Positions 44,871 through 53,810 of a stretch of 59,508 nt of DNA are shown here, piece after piece. The position numbers were made by a program, and so were the translations under genes. Source of the stretch: DATAEY01 sp038199035 (GTDB lineage Bacteria > Actinomycetota > Thermoleophilia > Solirubrobacterales > Solirubrobacteraceae); the NCBI GenBank assembly GCA_038199035.1, contig JBBPZM010000059.1, positions 1 through 59,508 of the forward strand, written 5' to 3'. Below the pieces are notes generated by a model that was not told where the DNA came from, searched no databases, and worked only from the letters and a program-made list of their open reading frames with translations. Numbering within the stretch: the stretch's first letter is position 1; the number at the start of each line of letters is the position of its first letter.

Positions 44871-45896
44871 GTGGAGCCGTCGGTCAGCATTCCCTCCCGA
44901 GTGGAGACCTTCGAGGCCCGCATGCGCGCCCGCGAGGAGCACCTTGCTCCCTACGCCACCCGCTCCTACCCGGCCCGCCGCGCCCGCCTCGAGCCCGACA
45001 GTCCGGTGCGCACCCCCTTCCAGCGCGACCGCGATCGCATCGTCCACACCAAGGCGTTCCGGCGCCTCAAGCACAAGACCCAGGTCTTCGTCGCGCCGGA
45101 GGGCGATCACTACCGCACGCGGCTCACCCACACCCTCGAGGTCACGCAGGTCTCGCGCACGGTTGCCCGGGCGCTCGACCTCAACGAGGACCTGGTGGAG
45201 GCCATCGGCGTGGGGCACGATCTCGGCCACCCGCCGTTCGGCCACCTCGGCGAGGCCGTGCTCGACGACTGCCTGCGCCAGCGCTTCGGCGGCGCCTTTC
45301 GCCACCACGAGCACTCGCTGCGCGTCGTCGACGTGCTCGAGCGCGACGGCACCGGGCTCAACCTCAACGAGGCGGTGCGCGACGGCATCCTCTGCCACTC
45401 GGGCCGGGCGCCGCGGCCGGCGACGCCCGAGGGGCGCATCGTCCGCCTCGTCGACCGCATCGCCTACATCAACCACGACATCGACGACGCGCTGCGGGCG
45501 GGCGTGATCAGCCCCGACGACCTCCCCTCGGAGGAGATCGCTCTGCTCGGGCCCACGAGCTCGCGGCGCATCGACGTGCTCGTCCGCGACCTGGTCGAGC
45601 GTTCGCAGGGCGCCGGCGACATCGTCCAGGGCGAGGATGTGGGCGGCGCCATGGCCAGCCTGCGCTCATTCATGTTCGAGCGCGTCTACATGGGGCCGGA
45701 GGCGCGGCAGGAGCACCGGCGCATCGAGGCCGTGCTGCGCGCGCTGTTCGAGCACTACTGCGAGCGGCCCGAGCTGCTGCCGGCTGGCGTCCCCGGCGAT
45801 CTCGGCCAGCGGGTCACCGATTACCTGGCGGGCATGACCGACCGCTTCTGCATCCGCGAGTTCGAGGCGCTCACGGTGCCGCGGTCCTTGGCCTGA
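44871..45896 (+). CDS. dgt: Deoxyguanosinetriphosphate triphosphohydrolase-like protein (HD superfamily)
   Basis: Removes the triphosphate of dNTPs. I take the GTG at 44871 because homologous sequence begins shortly afterwards (RMRAREEHLAPYATRS); the open frame further up is the Clp_N remnant. The 341-residue product has FQRDRDRIVHTKAFRRLKHKTQVF, the HD motif set RLTHTLEV, GHDLGHPPFGHLGE, and YINHDIDDAL. It overlaps dnaG by one base, the usual dgt-dnaG actinobacterial pairing. Confidence 0.93.
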   Translation: MEPSVSIPSRVETFEARMRAREEHLAPYATRSYPARRARLEPDSPVRTPFQRDRDRIVHTKAFRRLKHKTQVFVAPEGDHYRTRLTHTLEVTQVSRTVARALDLNEDLVEAIGVGHDLGHPPFGHLGEAVLDDCLRQRFGGAFRHHEHSLRVVDVLERDGTGLNLNEAVRDGILCHSGRAPRPATPEGRIVRLVDRIAYINHDIDDALRAGVISPDDLPSEEIALLGPTSSRRIDVLVRDLVERSQGAGDIVQGEDVGGAMASLRSFMFERVYMGPEARQEHRRIEAVLRALFEHYCERPELLPAGVPGDLGQRVTDYLAGMTDRFCIREFEALTVPRSLA

Positions 45897-47686
45897 TGGC
45901 GCGCTACAGCCTCGACTCGCGCGACCGCGTCCGGGACGCCGTGGACCTGGTCGACCTCGTCTCGGCCCGGACCGAGCTGCGCCGGGCCGGAGCCAACACG
46001 CTCAAGGGGCTGTGCCCCTTTCACGAGGAGCGCACGCCTTCGTTCCAAGTCGACCCGGTCAAGAAGCTCTACCACTGCTTTGGGTGCGGGGTCGGAGGCG
46101 ACGCCTTCGGCTTCGTCATGGCGACCGAGGGGCTCGACTTCCCGGGGGCGCTGGAGCTGCTCGCCGACCGCTACGGGGTCGCGCTGGAGCGCGAGGACGA
46201 GGACCCGGCCAGCGCCGCCCGCCGCGAGCGCCGCGAGCGGCTGTACGCACTGCTGGCGCGCAGCGCGGACTACTACGCGCGCTTCCTGTGGGAGTCATCG
46301 GAGGCGGCGCGGGCACGCGACTACCTGGCGAGCCGGGGACTGGAGGAGCGCGTGCTGCGGGACTTCCGGGTCGGCTACGCGCCCAGCGCCTGGGATCACA
46401 TGTACCTGCGCTCGCGCCGGGCCGGCTTCGGCGACGACGAGCTGCGGGCGGCCGGCCTGGCTCAGCGGTCGGTCAAGACGGGAGGGCTCTACGACCGCTT
46501 CCGCGAGCGCCTGATGTTCCCCCTGTGCGACCTGCGCGGCCGGGTTCTGGGCTTTGGCGCTCGGGCGCTGCGCGACAACCAGCAGCCCAAGTACCTCAAC
46601 ACCGCCGAGGGCGAGCTGTACCACAAGGGTCGACAGCTCTTCGGCGCCGATCGGGCGCGGGCCGCCGCGGCCCGCGACGGCGGGGTAGTCGTCGTCGAGG
46701 GCTACACCGACGTGCTGGCGCTCCACCAGGCCGGGATCGAGAACGCCGTAGGCCTCATGGGGACGGCCATGACCGAGGACCAGTTGGCCGAGCTGGCGCG
46801 ACTGGCGCCCCGCGTGGTGCTGGCGCTGGACGCCGACGCCTCGGGCCAGCAGGCCATGGTCCGCGCCGCCACCGTGGCCGGCGGGCGCTCGCTGGAGCTA
46901 CGTGTGGTCGAGCTGCCGGCGGAGGAGGACCCGGCCGACCTGATCGCCGCGGAGGGCCCGGGGGCCATGCGCGGGCGCCTCGAGGCCTCGATCCCGTTCG
47001 CGCGCTTCCGCGTCGAGCGGGTGCTCGGCGGGGCCGATCTGGCCGGCGGGGACGGGCGCGACCGGGCGCTGGAGCAGCTGCGCGAGGTGCTGGGCAATCT
47101 CCCCGCCAGTGCGCTGCGCGAGGAGCTGGTGCGGCTGGCGGCGGGCCGCCTGGGGTTGTCGGAGGCTCTGGTCGCATCGCTGGCGGCGCCATCGCCGGCC
47201 GGCGGCGGCGGCCGGCCGGGCGCCGCCGCCCCGGCCCCACGCGGAGGACGCATGCCGCTCGACCGCTGGGAGGAGACCGAGCGCACCTTCCTGGCCATGT
47301 GCATCGCCGTACCCGAGGCCGGGCGCGACGCCCTGCGGCGCGTCGACCTCGAACGCCACTTCACCAGCCAGCCGGCCCAGGCCGCCGCCGCTCACCTGCG
47401 CGACCACCTCACGGACCCGCTCGCCGCCCTCGGGCCGGGCGACGGCGGCCTTCGCGCCCTTCTGGCCGAGCTCGCGCTGCGCGCCGTGCAGCAGCCGGCC
47501 GACCGCGCGACCCTCGAGGTCCAGACCCTTCAGCTCGAGGCTTCGCGCCTGGAGCGCGAGATCGCCCGCGCCCGCGCCGAAGGCAGCTTCGACGTCAGCG
47601 ACCTCGCCGCCGAGCGCATCCACGTGAAAGCACGACTGGACAGCGCGATGGACCGAGCGATGGAGGAGCGGTCGGCCGGCAGCTAG
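45896..47686 (+). CDS. dnaG: DNA primase DnaG
   Basis: Synthesises RNA primers at the replication fork. The ATG at 45896 shares its A with the dgt stop. The 596-residue protein has the CHC2 zinc domain (LCPFHEERTPSF...YHCFGCGVGGD), the catalytic TOPRIM core (VVVVEGYTDVLALHQ, LALDADASGQQ, EEDPADLI) and a C-terminal helicase-binding region after residue ~440. A 6-bp GC hairpin (47690-47704) follows without a T-tract. Confidence 0.96.
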   Translation: MARYSLDSRDRVRDAVDLVDLVSARTELRRAGANTLKGLCPFHEERTPSFQVDPVKKLYHCFGCGVGGDAFGFVMATEGLDFPGALELLADRYGVALEREDEDPASAARRERRERLYALLARSADYYARFLWESSEAARARDYLASRGLEERVLRDFRVGYAPSAWDHMYLRSRRAGFGDDELRAAGLAQRSVKTGGLYDRFRERLMFPLCDLRGRVLGFGARALRDNQQPKYLNTAEGELYHKGRQLFGADRARAAAARDGGVVVVEGYTDVLALHQAGIENAVGLMGTAMTEDQLAELARLAPRVVLALDADASGQQAMVRAATVAGGRSLELRVVELPAEEDPADLIAAEGPGAMRGRLEASIPFARFRVERVLGGADLAGGDGRDRALEQLREVLGNLPASALREELVRLAAGRLGLSEALVASLAAPSPAGGGGRPGAAAPAPRGGRMPLDRWEETERTFLAMCIAVPEAGRDALRRVDLERHFTSQPAQAAAAHLRDHLTDPLAALGPGDGGLRALLAELALRAVQQPADRATLEVQTLQLEASRLEREIARARAEGSFDVSDLAAERIHVKARLDSAMDRAMEERSAGS

Positions 47687-47732
47687 CGTCGCCCGCCGCG
47701 GGCGCGGAAGCCGCGGTTCGACTACTACTGAG

Positions 47733-47805
47733 CTCGGGGGGTGGGACTCGAACCCACAACGACTCGGTTAACAGCCGAGCATTCTGCCAATTGAATTACC
47801 CCCGA
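47733..47805 (-). tRNA. tRNA-Asn (anticodon GUU)
   Basis: The complement of 47733-47805 folds as a 73-base cloverleaf: acceptor TCGGGGG/CCCCCGA, D stem ATTC/GAAT, anticodon stem CTCGG/CCGAG with loop CTGTTAA, five-base variable loop, T stem GTGGG/CCCAC with TTCGAGT, and discriminator G. CCA is not encoded. The upstream HNH gene on the same strand ends inside this tRNA. Confidence 0.96.
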
Positions 47806-48511
47806 CCGGTGTATTTGCGGATCCTGTGACGCCACCGTTCGCCGCCGCGGACCCGGGTGGGATCGTAGCGACTCCACCCTCGAGCTCGGCATGGCAGTTG
47901 GCGCAGAGGAGGACGCACTTCCGGGCCTCGACTCGGGCTCTCGCCAGGGACCGCGCGATGCCGCCGCTTCCCAGCCCAAAGGACTTCGCTGACGGGTCGA
48001 GGTGATGGAATTCGAGAGCTCCGGCGTAGCGGTCGTAGCCACAAAGGCGGCACGCGCCGCCGGCCTCCTCGATCAGCGTCTGCTTCACGCGCCGACGACG
48101 TGCCGCGACGTGTTCGGTTCTGCAGCGCTTGCAACGTAGGTTTCCTCGCCAACTGCTGCGGACGAAGACGGTGTAACCGTGGCGCTTGCACTCACGGACG
48201 ACCGTCGTAAGCCTGCGATTGCCTGCCCGAGCGGTGGTCATGCCGTACTTCCGCAGCCAGTACCTCACGGTCGAGTCCGCCAGTCGAGTCTCCTGCGCTA
48301 TCCCTTCGATGGTGAGTCCGCGTTCCACCAGGGTCTCGAGCCGCTCGCGATCAAGACCGCCCTTCGATCGGTGTCGGGCGGCAAGGGACGAGGCGATACC
48401 GAACCTGTTCGTCCAGTAGGCGACAGTCGACGGATCCCTTCCGAGCTGTCTGGCGATCGATTCCATCGAACGACCTGCGTCGAGCTGCTTTTCAAGCCAA
48501 GCCCTGTCCAC
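47768..48511 (-). CDS. HNH endonuclease-like protein with two helix-turn-helix motifs
   Basis: From the GTG at 48511 it is 247 residues. Two successive HTH units (WLEKQLDAGRSMESIARQLGRDPSTVAYW and LETLVERGLTIEGIAQETRLADSTVRYWLRKYG) are followed by a CKRC pair and an HNH domain (CRLCGYDRYAGALEFHHLDP...CVLLCANCHAE). I recognise it as a multicopy actinobacterial family, probably a DNA-binding nuclease of selfish origin. The last 13 codons lie in tRNA-Asn and the stop TAA is formed by the tRNA anticodon loop, so the native C-terminus may have been lost at insertion. Start uncertain; an ATG lies at 48466. Confidence 0.8.
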   Translation of the reverse strand: MDRAWLEKQLDAGRSMESIARQLGRDPSTVAYWTNRFGIASSLAARHRSKGGLDRERLETLVERGLTIEGIAQETRLADSTVRYWLRKYGMTTARAGNRRLTTVVRECKRHGYTVFVRSSWRGNLRCKRCRTEHVAARRRRVKQTLIEEAGGACRLCGYDRYAGALEFHHLDPSAKSFGLGSGGIARSLARARVEARKCVLLCANCHAELEGGVATIPPGSAAANGGVTGSANTPVGGNSIGRMLGC

Positions 48512-48624
48512 TAACGCGAACGCTAGTTCGTGTGGCGGACGGAACCGCTGGCTCGCGGTGTGGCGATCGGACGGCACAGAGGGACACGTCTCATTTGCGG
48601 ACTCCTCGGCCACACTACGTCCGC

Positions 48625-50001
48625 TCAGCCAGGCTCTGAAGTCACCGCTCCGGCAGCCAACCGCTCCACCTCCATCGCCGCCGCCAGCGCCCCGTCGTTC
48701 ACCGCAGCCCACGCCCCCAGCCCGCGCGCACGGGCGCCCAGCATCGGGTCCGCCAAGGCGCGCTCGACGGCCAGTCGCAGCGGCCTCGGCGCGATGAAGC
48801 GCTGGGGCAGGCGGACGCCCACCCCGGCCCAGTCCAGCCGGGCCGCGTTCTCGCCCAGGTCGCCGCCCGAGGGGCACGCCAGGACGGGTGCCCCGCTGGC
48901 GAGCGCGCGCACGATCGTCCCATGGCCGCCGTGGCAGACGACCAGGTCACAGTGGGGCATCGTGCGCGAGTAGGAGACCCACTCCACCAGCCGCGTGTTC
49001 TCGGCCACGCGAACCGGCGCGTCAAGCGGCCGGCGGTTCCACGTCGCCAGCACCCTGACCGGCGCGTCGGCCAATCCCTCCAGCGCGGCGCGCAGCAGGC
49101 GATGGCCGGGATCCTGTGACGTCGATGGCGCGACCAGCACCAACGGCTCGTCGCCGGGCGGCAGCTCCACCTCCTCGGCCGGTGGCTCCCACATCAGCGG
49201 TCCGACGACGCGAGCCCACGGGGGCCAGGCCCGCGGATACTCGAGCTGGGGAAACGTCCCGACCAGCGAGAGCTGACGGCTCAACCCGCCGTGGACGTAG
49301 GCCTGGGGCCCCAGGCCGAGCCGCCTGCGTGCCTCGTTGAGCTCCTCTCGCCCGCGACGCAGGCCGTTCTCTACCGGCGCCCTCAACGCGGACCACAACC
49401 GCCGGCCGGCCGGCGTGCGGGGCAGCCGCGCCCCCATCGAGTAGGGCGGGCGTCCCGCCGATCCGACCGGGAGCACGTGCGGAACCAGAGTGGCCACCGG
49501 CACGTCCTCCAACTCGCCGGCCAGCGCCGCGGCGGGGGTGAGGATGTCGGCGACGAGGACGGCGGGGCGCAGCTCGGCCACCGCCGGCCGCGTCTCCTGC
49601 GCGGCCCGGACGGCGGCCTGGTAGGGCTTCAGAGGGCGGCCGGGAGTGGGGAAGACCTGGTACTCCGGCGCGGGGGCGAAGGCCATCCCCGCCGCCTCCA
49701 CGGGCTCGCGCCAATGCCGCCAGGTCTGGAGCGTCACCCGGTGCCCGCGCGCGACCAGGCGCTCGCCCAGAGCCAGCATGGGGAAGGCGTGACCGGGATC
49801 GCCGAACGCGCCGAGGAAGACGGTCGTTGCCGACGACCGGCCTTCTGTCGTCGCCTCGTCAGAGGACCACCGCCCGGCAGGCTCGCGCCCCGCGGCCGCC
49901 GCTCGGTCGCCATCAGAGGCGACCTGCTCGTGCGGGAGAGAGCCCCGGCCCTCGACCGACCGCTTTCCCGACCGCAACGGCGTCGGTCGATCACCGCTCA
50001 C
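48625..50001 (-). CDS. GT1-family (MGT/UGT-like) glycosyltransferase
   Basis: A GT-B fold enzyme that moves sugars from nucleotide donors to small molecules or lipids. From the GTG at 50001 it is 458 residues; the first ~57 are unconserved, and the fold begins TTVFLGAFGDPGHAFPMLALGERL. The C-terminal donor site is CHGGHGTIVRALASGAPVLACPSGGDLGENAARLDWAGVG, the PSPG-like signature of macrolide- and sterol-type transferases. No biosynthetic cluster surrounds it, so the acceptor is unknown. Divergent from the GGDEF gene with a 60-base gap. Confidence 0.88.
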   Translation of the reverse strand: MSGDRPTPLRSGKRSVEGRGSLPHEQVASDGDRAAAAGREPAGRWSSDEATTEGRSSATTVFLGAFGDPGHAFPMLALGERLVARGHRVTLQTWRHWREPVEAAGMAFAPAPEYQVFPTPGRPLKPYQAAVRAAQETRPAVAELRPAVLVADILTPAAALAGELEDVPVATLVPHVLPVGSAGRPPYSMGARLPRTPAGRRLWSALRAPVENGLRRGREELNEARRRLGLGPQAYVHGGLSRQLSLVGTFPQLEYPRAWPPWARVVGPLMWEPPAEEVELPPGDEPLVLVAPSTSQDPGHRLLRAALEGLADAPVRVLATWNRRPLDAPVRVAENTRLVEWVSYSRTMPHCDLVVCHGGHGTIVRALASGAPVLACPSGGDLGENAARLDWAGVGVRLPQRFIAPRPLRLAVERALADPMLGARARGLGAWAAVNDGALAAAMEVERLAAGAVTSEPG

Positions 50002-50061
50002 AGGAGGTTTTCACCGGGCCGGTCAGCTTTTTTGAGGTTTAGGACCCCTGCCGTTGCGCCG

Positions 50062-52305
50062 ATGGAGGATGTGATCGTGGAGCGCGCCCGCGAACCCATG
50101 ACGCCTGCCGTGGCCGAAACCGAGCATACGGACCCGACCCGCTGGCTGCGCTCGAAGGTCTCTGCCCCCTATGAGCAGGCTGCCCGCGCCGCGCGCAGCC
50201 TCGACTCCCGCCTGGCGGCGCGCACGGCGGCCGAGCTTCACCTCGGCGGCGGGATCCTCCTCTGCATCGCCGCCCTGGCGGACCGTCGCGCCTCCGTCCC
50301 CGCGGTCGGTTTGCTGGCGGTGGCCGCGCTGGTGATGGGAACCGGCATGGCTGCGCTTGAGCGCACGGGCGAGGCGTCGATGGGCTTCGTCTACGCCGCC
50401 GAGCTCGCGGCGCTGGGCCTCGTCGCGGCGCTCGTGGCCGCCTCGGGCGGCACCGAGAGCGCCTATCCCGCCTTCTACCTGCTCCCGGTGGCCCACACCG
50501 CCGTCTTCCAGTCGCGCAATCGTCTTCTGCTCGCGGCGGCAGCCGCGGTGGTGCTCCTATTCGCCCCGCTCGCCTATGGCGGGCCGAGCGAGCGCTTCGT
50601 GGCTTTTGCGCTCGTCGCGCTCGTGCCCGCGGCGGCCGCGGCGTCGGTTATCCACGGCGCCGTCGCCCTGCTGCGACAGGAGCGTCGCCAGGCGGCGTGG
50701 CGCGAGGCCGAGGCCCTGCGGATCGCCGACTCCGACCCCCTGACCGGGGTCGGCAACTACCGGCTGTTCCGCCGCGCCCTCGAGAAGGAGAGCGCACGCT
50801 CGCGCCGCCACGGCGAGCCCTTCTCGCTCATCGTGGTAGACCTCGACGGCTTCAAGGCGATCAACGACGAGGTCGGCCACCAAGCCGGCGATGAGGCGCT
50901 TCAGCGGGTCGCACAGGCCCTGCGCGAGACTCTGCGCACCGAGGACGTCCTGTGCCGCCAGGGCGGCGACGAGTTCGGCGTCCTCGCCGTGCACGTCGGC
51001 TACGCCGAGGCCAGCGAGCTGGCCGGGCGTCTCCGGGCGGCCGTCGGCGCCATCTACCTGCCGCAGCTGCGCCGGCCGCTGTCGGTCAGCGTGGGTTGGG
51101 CGACCTTCGCCGACCCCGTCAGCACCGCCGACGGCCTCGTGGCGCGGGCGGACTGGGAGCTGCGGGCGGCCAAGCGCCGCCGCGTCGGGTCCCCGCCTCC
51201 AGTTGCCTTCGGCACCCCTCTGGCCGCGCCGCCGGCGTCGGCGCAAGTCGACGCCCGGCTGGCGACCCTGAGCGGGTTCGCCCGGTCGCTCGCCCTGGCG
51301 CAGGACGAGGAGGAGGTCGCTCGACTGGCGGTCGGCCAGCTCGTCGGAGCCCTGGATGCCTCGGTGGCCGAGATCTGGCGCTGTGATCCGCAGTCGGGCC
51401 GCCCGGCCCTGGCCGCTCGCCGGGACCAGGACGACGAGGTGGCCGGGGGTGAGGCGCAGCAGGGCCATGCCGGCGCGGTGGCCCAGGTGCTGCGGACCAA
51501 CCGCGTGCTGGTCGCGCCGGTCCCCCGTCAGCATGCGCTAGGACCCGAGTCGAGCTCGCAAGCGATGGAGCTGGTGGTCCCGATCACCCACACCGGCCGG
51601 GTCATCGGGGCGGCTCGTCTCGTCCTGGATCGCCCGGACTCGGGGTCGCCGGTCGAGCGCCGGATGGCCCTAGCCCTGGCCGCCCAGGTGGGGGTGGCGC
51701 TGGCCGCTGCCCGCGCGCGGGCGGCATTGACTTCCGCCGGCCCCCAGCAGCTCGTCGACTGCGCGAGCGTCACCGGCGACTCCGACGCGGCCGAGCGCGT
51801 GGCCGACCTGGCCACCGGGGCCGGAGCGATGCTGGGGATGGGGCGGGAGGACCTCGACGTCCTGCGCACCGCCGCGCTGCTGCACCGGGTGGGGATGGTG
51901 GGGGTGCCCGCGGGCCTTCCCCTGCGGCCGTTTGCCCTCTCGGACGCCGAGCGCGAAGTGCTCCAGCAGCACCCCGTCATCGCCGAGGAGCTGCTGGTTG
52001 ACGTCCCGGCGCTGCGGGCCGCCGGCTCGATCCTGCGCCACGCCTACGAGCGCCAGGACGGCCGCGGATATCCCGACGGGCTGGCCGGTGACGCCATCCC
52101 GCTGGCCTCGCGCGCCCTGCACGTGGCCGTGGCCTACGTGGCCATGACCTCGCATCGCCCCTACCGTCAGGCGCTGGCCGACGACCAGGCCCGCCAGGAG
52201 CTGCGGGCGGCGGCCGAGTCCGGGCAGCTCGACCCAGTCGTCGTCGAGGTGACTCTGGCCGTGCTCAGCGCCCGCAACCGTGCGCAAGTTTCGTTTCACC
52301 CTTAG
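50062..52305 (+). CDS. Membrane GGDEF diguanylate cyclase with GAF-like and degenerate HD-GYP domains
   Basis: From the ATG at 50062 it is 747 residues. About six membrane helices (about 50-215) are followed by a GGDEF domain with intact GGDEF at 301-305 and an inhibitory-site RxxD (RTED) five residues before it. A GAF-like region (about 400-560) leads to an HD-GYP domain. That domain has lost key residues: LLHRVG at 608 for LLHDIG, HAYE for HHE before RGYPDG (669-671), and VAVAYVAMTS for ADAYDAMTS. The protein should make c-di-GMP under product inhibition and not hydrolyse it. The HD-GYP part may be a sensor or partner domain. Confidence 0.92.
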   Translation: MEDVIVERAREPMTPAVAETEHTDPTRWLRSKVSAPYEQAARAARSLDSRLAARTAAELHLGGGILLCIAALADRRASVPAVGLLAVAALVMGTGMAALERTGEASMGFVYAAELAALGLVAALVAASGGTESAYPAFYLLPVAHTAVFQSRNRLLLAAAAAVVLLFAPLAYGGPSERFVAFALVALVPAAAAASVIHGAVALLRQERRQAAWREAEALRIADSDPLTGVGNYRLFRRALEKESARSRRHGEPFSLIVVDLDGFKAINDEVGHQAGDEALQRVAQALRETLRTEDVLCRQGGDEFGVLAVHVGYAEASELAGRLRAAVGAIYLPQLRRPLSVSVGWATFADPVSTADGLVARADWELRAAKRRRVGSPPPVAFGTPLAAPPASAQVDARLATLSGFARSLALAQDEEEVARLAVGQLVGALDASVAEIWRCDPQSGRPALAARRDQDDEVAGGEAQQGHAGAVAQVLRTNRVLVAPVPRQHALGPESSSQAMELVVPITHTGRVIGAARLVLDRPDSGSPVERRMALALAAQVGVALAAARARAALTSAGPQQLVDCASVTGDSDAAERVADLATGAGAMLGMGREDLDVLRTAALLHRVGMVGVPAGLPLRPFALSDAEREVLQQHPVIAEELLVDVPALRAAGSILRHAYERQDGRGYPDGLAGDAIPLASRALHVAVAYVAMTSHRPYRQALADDQARQELRAAAESGQLDPVVVEVTLAVLSARNRAQVSFHP

Positions 52306-52371
52306 GGGTATCCTTGTCCTGCACGACGGGGTGACGTAGCTTCCGTCCCACCCCGCGGGAGGGGGCCGTTC

Positions 52372-52941
52372 ATGCGACGCAACCGCAATCCGATCGAGGA
52401 CCTCAGGACCGCGATCGACTGCCTGCCGGTCGATACGCGGATCGCCATGCTCGAGGGCGTGCGGGCCAACGACATCATCGTCGGGGCCTACACCAGCCGC
52501 AGCGGCATCTGCCCGATGCTGGCCGCGCATCGCTGCGGCGGTCGCACGGACTTCCTCTCGTTCGCCCGCGCGTGGGATCGCTTCGGCCGCGCCAAGGGCC
52601 GCGCCCGGCGCGCCTCCGAGCGCGAGGTGCGCATCCTCACCACTCACCTGGAGGCCAGCCTGCTGGCCGAGCGCCGGGCCGAGCTCGACGACGCGATCCG
52701 CGACCACCGCGAGCTGGTGGCCAAGCGGCACGCCCGTCGCCCGGAGCCGGCGCGCTCGCGCCGGCCCGGCGACCCCGACCGCTCCCGCGAGCTGGCCCAG
52801 CGCGCCGGCTGGTCGTGGCTGCGGCCGTTCCGCCGCTACGACGAGTACGAGCGGGCGCTCGCGCTGGTCGAGGCCGAGCGCGAGTCGCTGGAGCAGCCGC
52901 CCGGCGAGCGCGAAGAGTCGCGCACGCCCGTCGGCGTCTGA
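52372..52941 (+). CDS. Conserved hypothetical protein, 189 residues
   Basis: A basic, largely helical protein with an ATG at 52372 and a G-rich leader. It opens with NPIEDLRTAIDCLPVDTRIAML and RANDIIVGAYTSR, has a short CPMLAAHRCGG motif near residue 47, then SFARAWDRFGRAKGRARRAS and long Arg/Glu-rich helices. I have a general memory of similar proteins in Thermoleophilia but no function. The Cys/His pair in CPMLAAHRC could bind metal. No membrane segment. It may be co-transcribed with the GGDEF gene 66 bases upstream. Confidence 0.7.
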   Translation: MRRNRNPIEDLRTAIDCLPVDTRIAMLEGVRANDIIVGAYTSRSGICPMLAAHRCGGRTDFLSFARAWDRFGRAKGRARRASEREVRILTTHLEASLLAERRAELDDAIRDHRELVAKRHARRPEPARSRRPGDPDRSRELAQRAGWSWLRPFRRYDEYERALALVEAERESLEQPPGEREESRTPVGV

Positions 52942-53008
52942 CGCGGACTCGGCGCACCGCCGTCCACAGCTGACGCGGGCCGGTCGGCCCCCGCCGCCGA
53001 GGCGACCT

Positions 53009-53731
53009 CTACAGCGTCTCGGTGGGGCGCTGGAAGACCATCTCCGGCACCACGCAGGCGGGGGAGAGGCGCAGCAGCGCGCGCACCATCTCGGCGATGT
53101 CCTCGGGACGGATCATCTCATCGGCCGAGACCTGCTCCTTGGCGAACTCGGTCATCGCCGTGTCCACGAACCCGGGGCACAGGGCACACGACTTGACGCC
53201 CGCCTCGCCGAGCTCCTTGTTCATGGCCTGGGTGAACCCGACGACCCCGTGCTTGGTCGCCGAGTAGACCGACAGCCAGCCCTGGCCGCTCTTGCCGGCG
53301 ATCGACGCCGTGTTGATGACCAGCGCGTTGCCGTGCTCGGCGCCCGCGGCGCGCAGCATCTCCTCGCACTCCCGGTAGAAGAGGACGATCGAGCGCAGGT
53401 TGACGTCGAGCTGCATGTCCAGGCGCTTGGTGAGCGTCTCGCCCACCGGTGCGCCGATCCCCACGCCCGCGTTGTTGACCAGCACGTCGAGGCGGCCGAA
53501 GCGCTCGCGGTGGCGCTCGACCACTGAGCGGATCTCGTCCTCGGAGGCCATGTTGGCGGCGACGTGCTCGACTTCGAGGCCCGTCTCGCGCAGGCTCTGG
53601 GCGGCGGTCTCGAGCTTGTCGGGCCGCCGGGAGGCGACGGTCAGGGCGTATCCCTCCTCGCCCAGCATGCGCGCGAGCGCCAGGCCGATCCCGCTCGACG
53701 CTCCGGTGACGATGGCTGCCCGCTGCCCCAT
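53009..53731 (-). CDS. Short-chain dehydrogenase/reductase
   Basis: An NAD(P)-dependent oxidoreductase of classical SDR type. From the ATG at 53731 it is 240 residues (a GTG at 53752 would add seven). It has the cofactor motif TGASSGIGLAL, NNAGVG, the active-site Ser in NTASIAG, and the YSATKHG Tyr-Lys pair. An Arg after the second strand (ASRRPDK) suggests NADPH. Substrate unknown. Divergent from the lipoprotein gene. Confidence 0.92.
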   Translation of the reverse strand: MGQRAAIVTGASSGIGLALARMLGEEGYALTVASRRPDKLETAAQSLRETGLEVEHVAANMASEDEIRSVVERHRERFGRLDVLVNNAGVGIGAPVGETLTKRLDMQLDVNLRSIVLFYRECEEMLRAAGAEHGNALVINTASIAGKSGQGWLSVYSATKHGVVGFTQAMNKELGEAGVKSCALCPGFVDTAMTEFAKEQVSADEMIRPEDIAEMVRALLRLSPACVVPEMVFQRPTETL

Positions 53732-53810
53732 GCGCGGGTGGTATCCAATCACTTACCCGTGCCCGAGGGCCGGCGGGGCCCGCGGGCGCTCCTCTCTACA
53801 GTGTCCGGGC

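Noticed and set aside
47690..47704. Hairpin after dnaG as an intrinsic terminator
   Set aside because: The stem is only six bp with a three-base loop and there is no T-tract; such GC hairpins are common by chance here.
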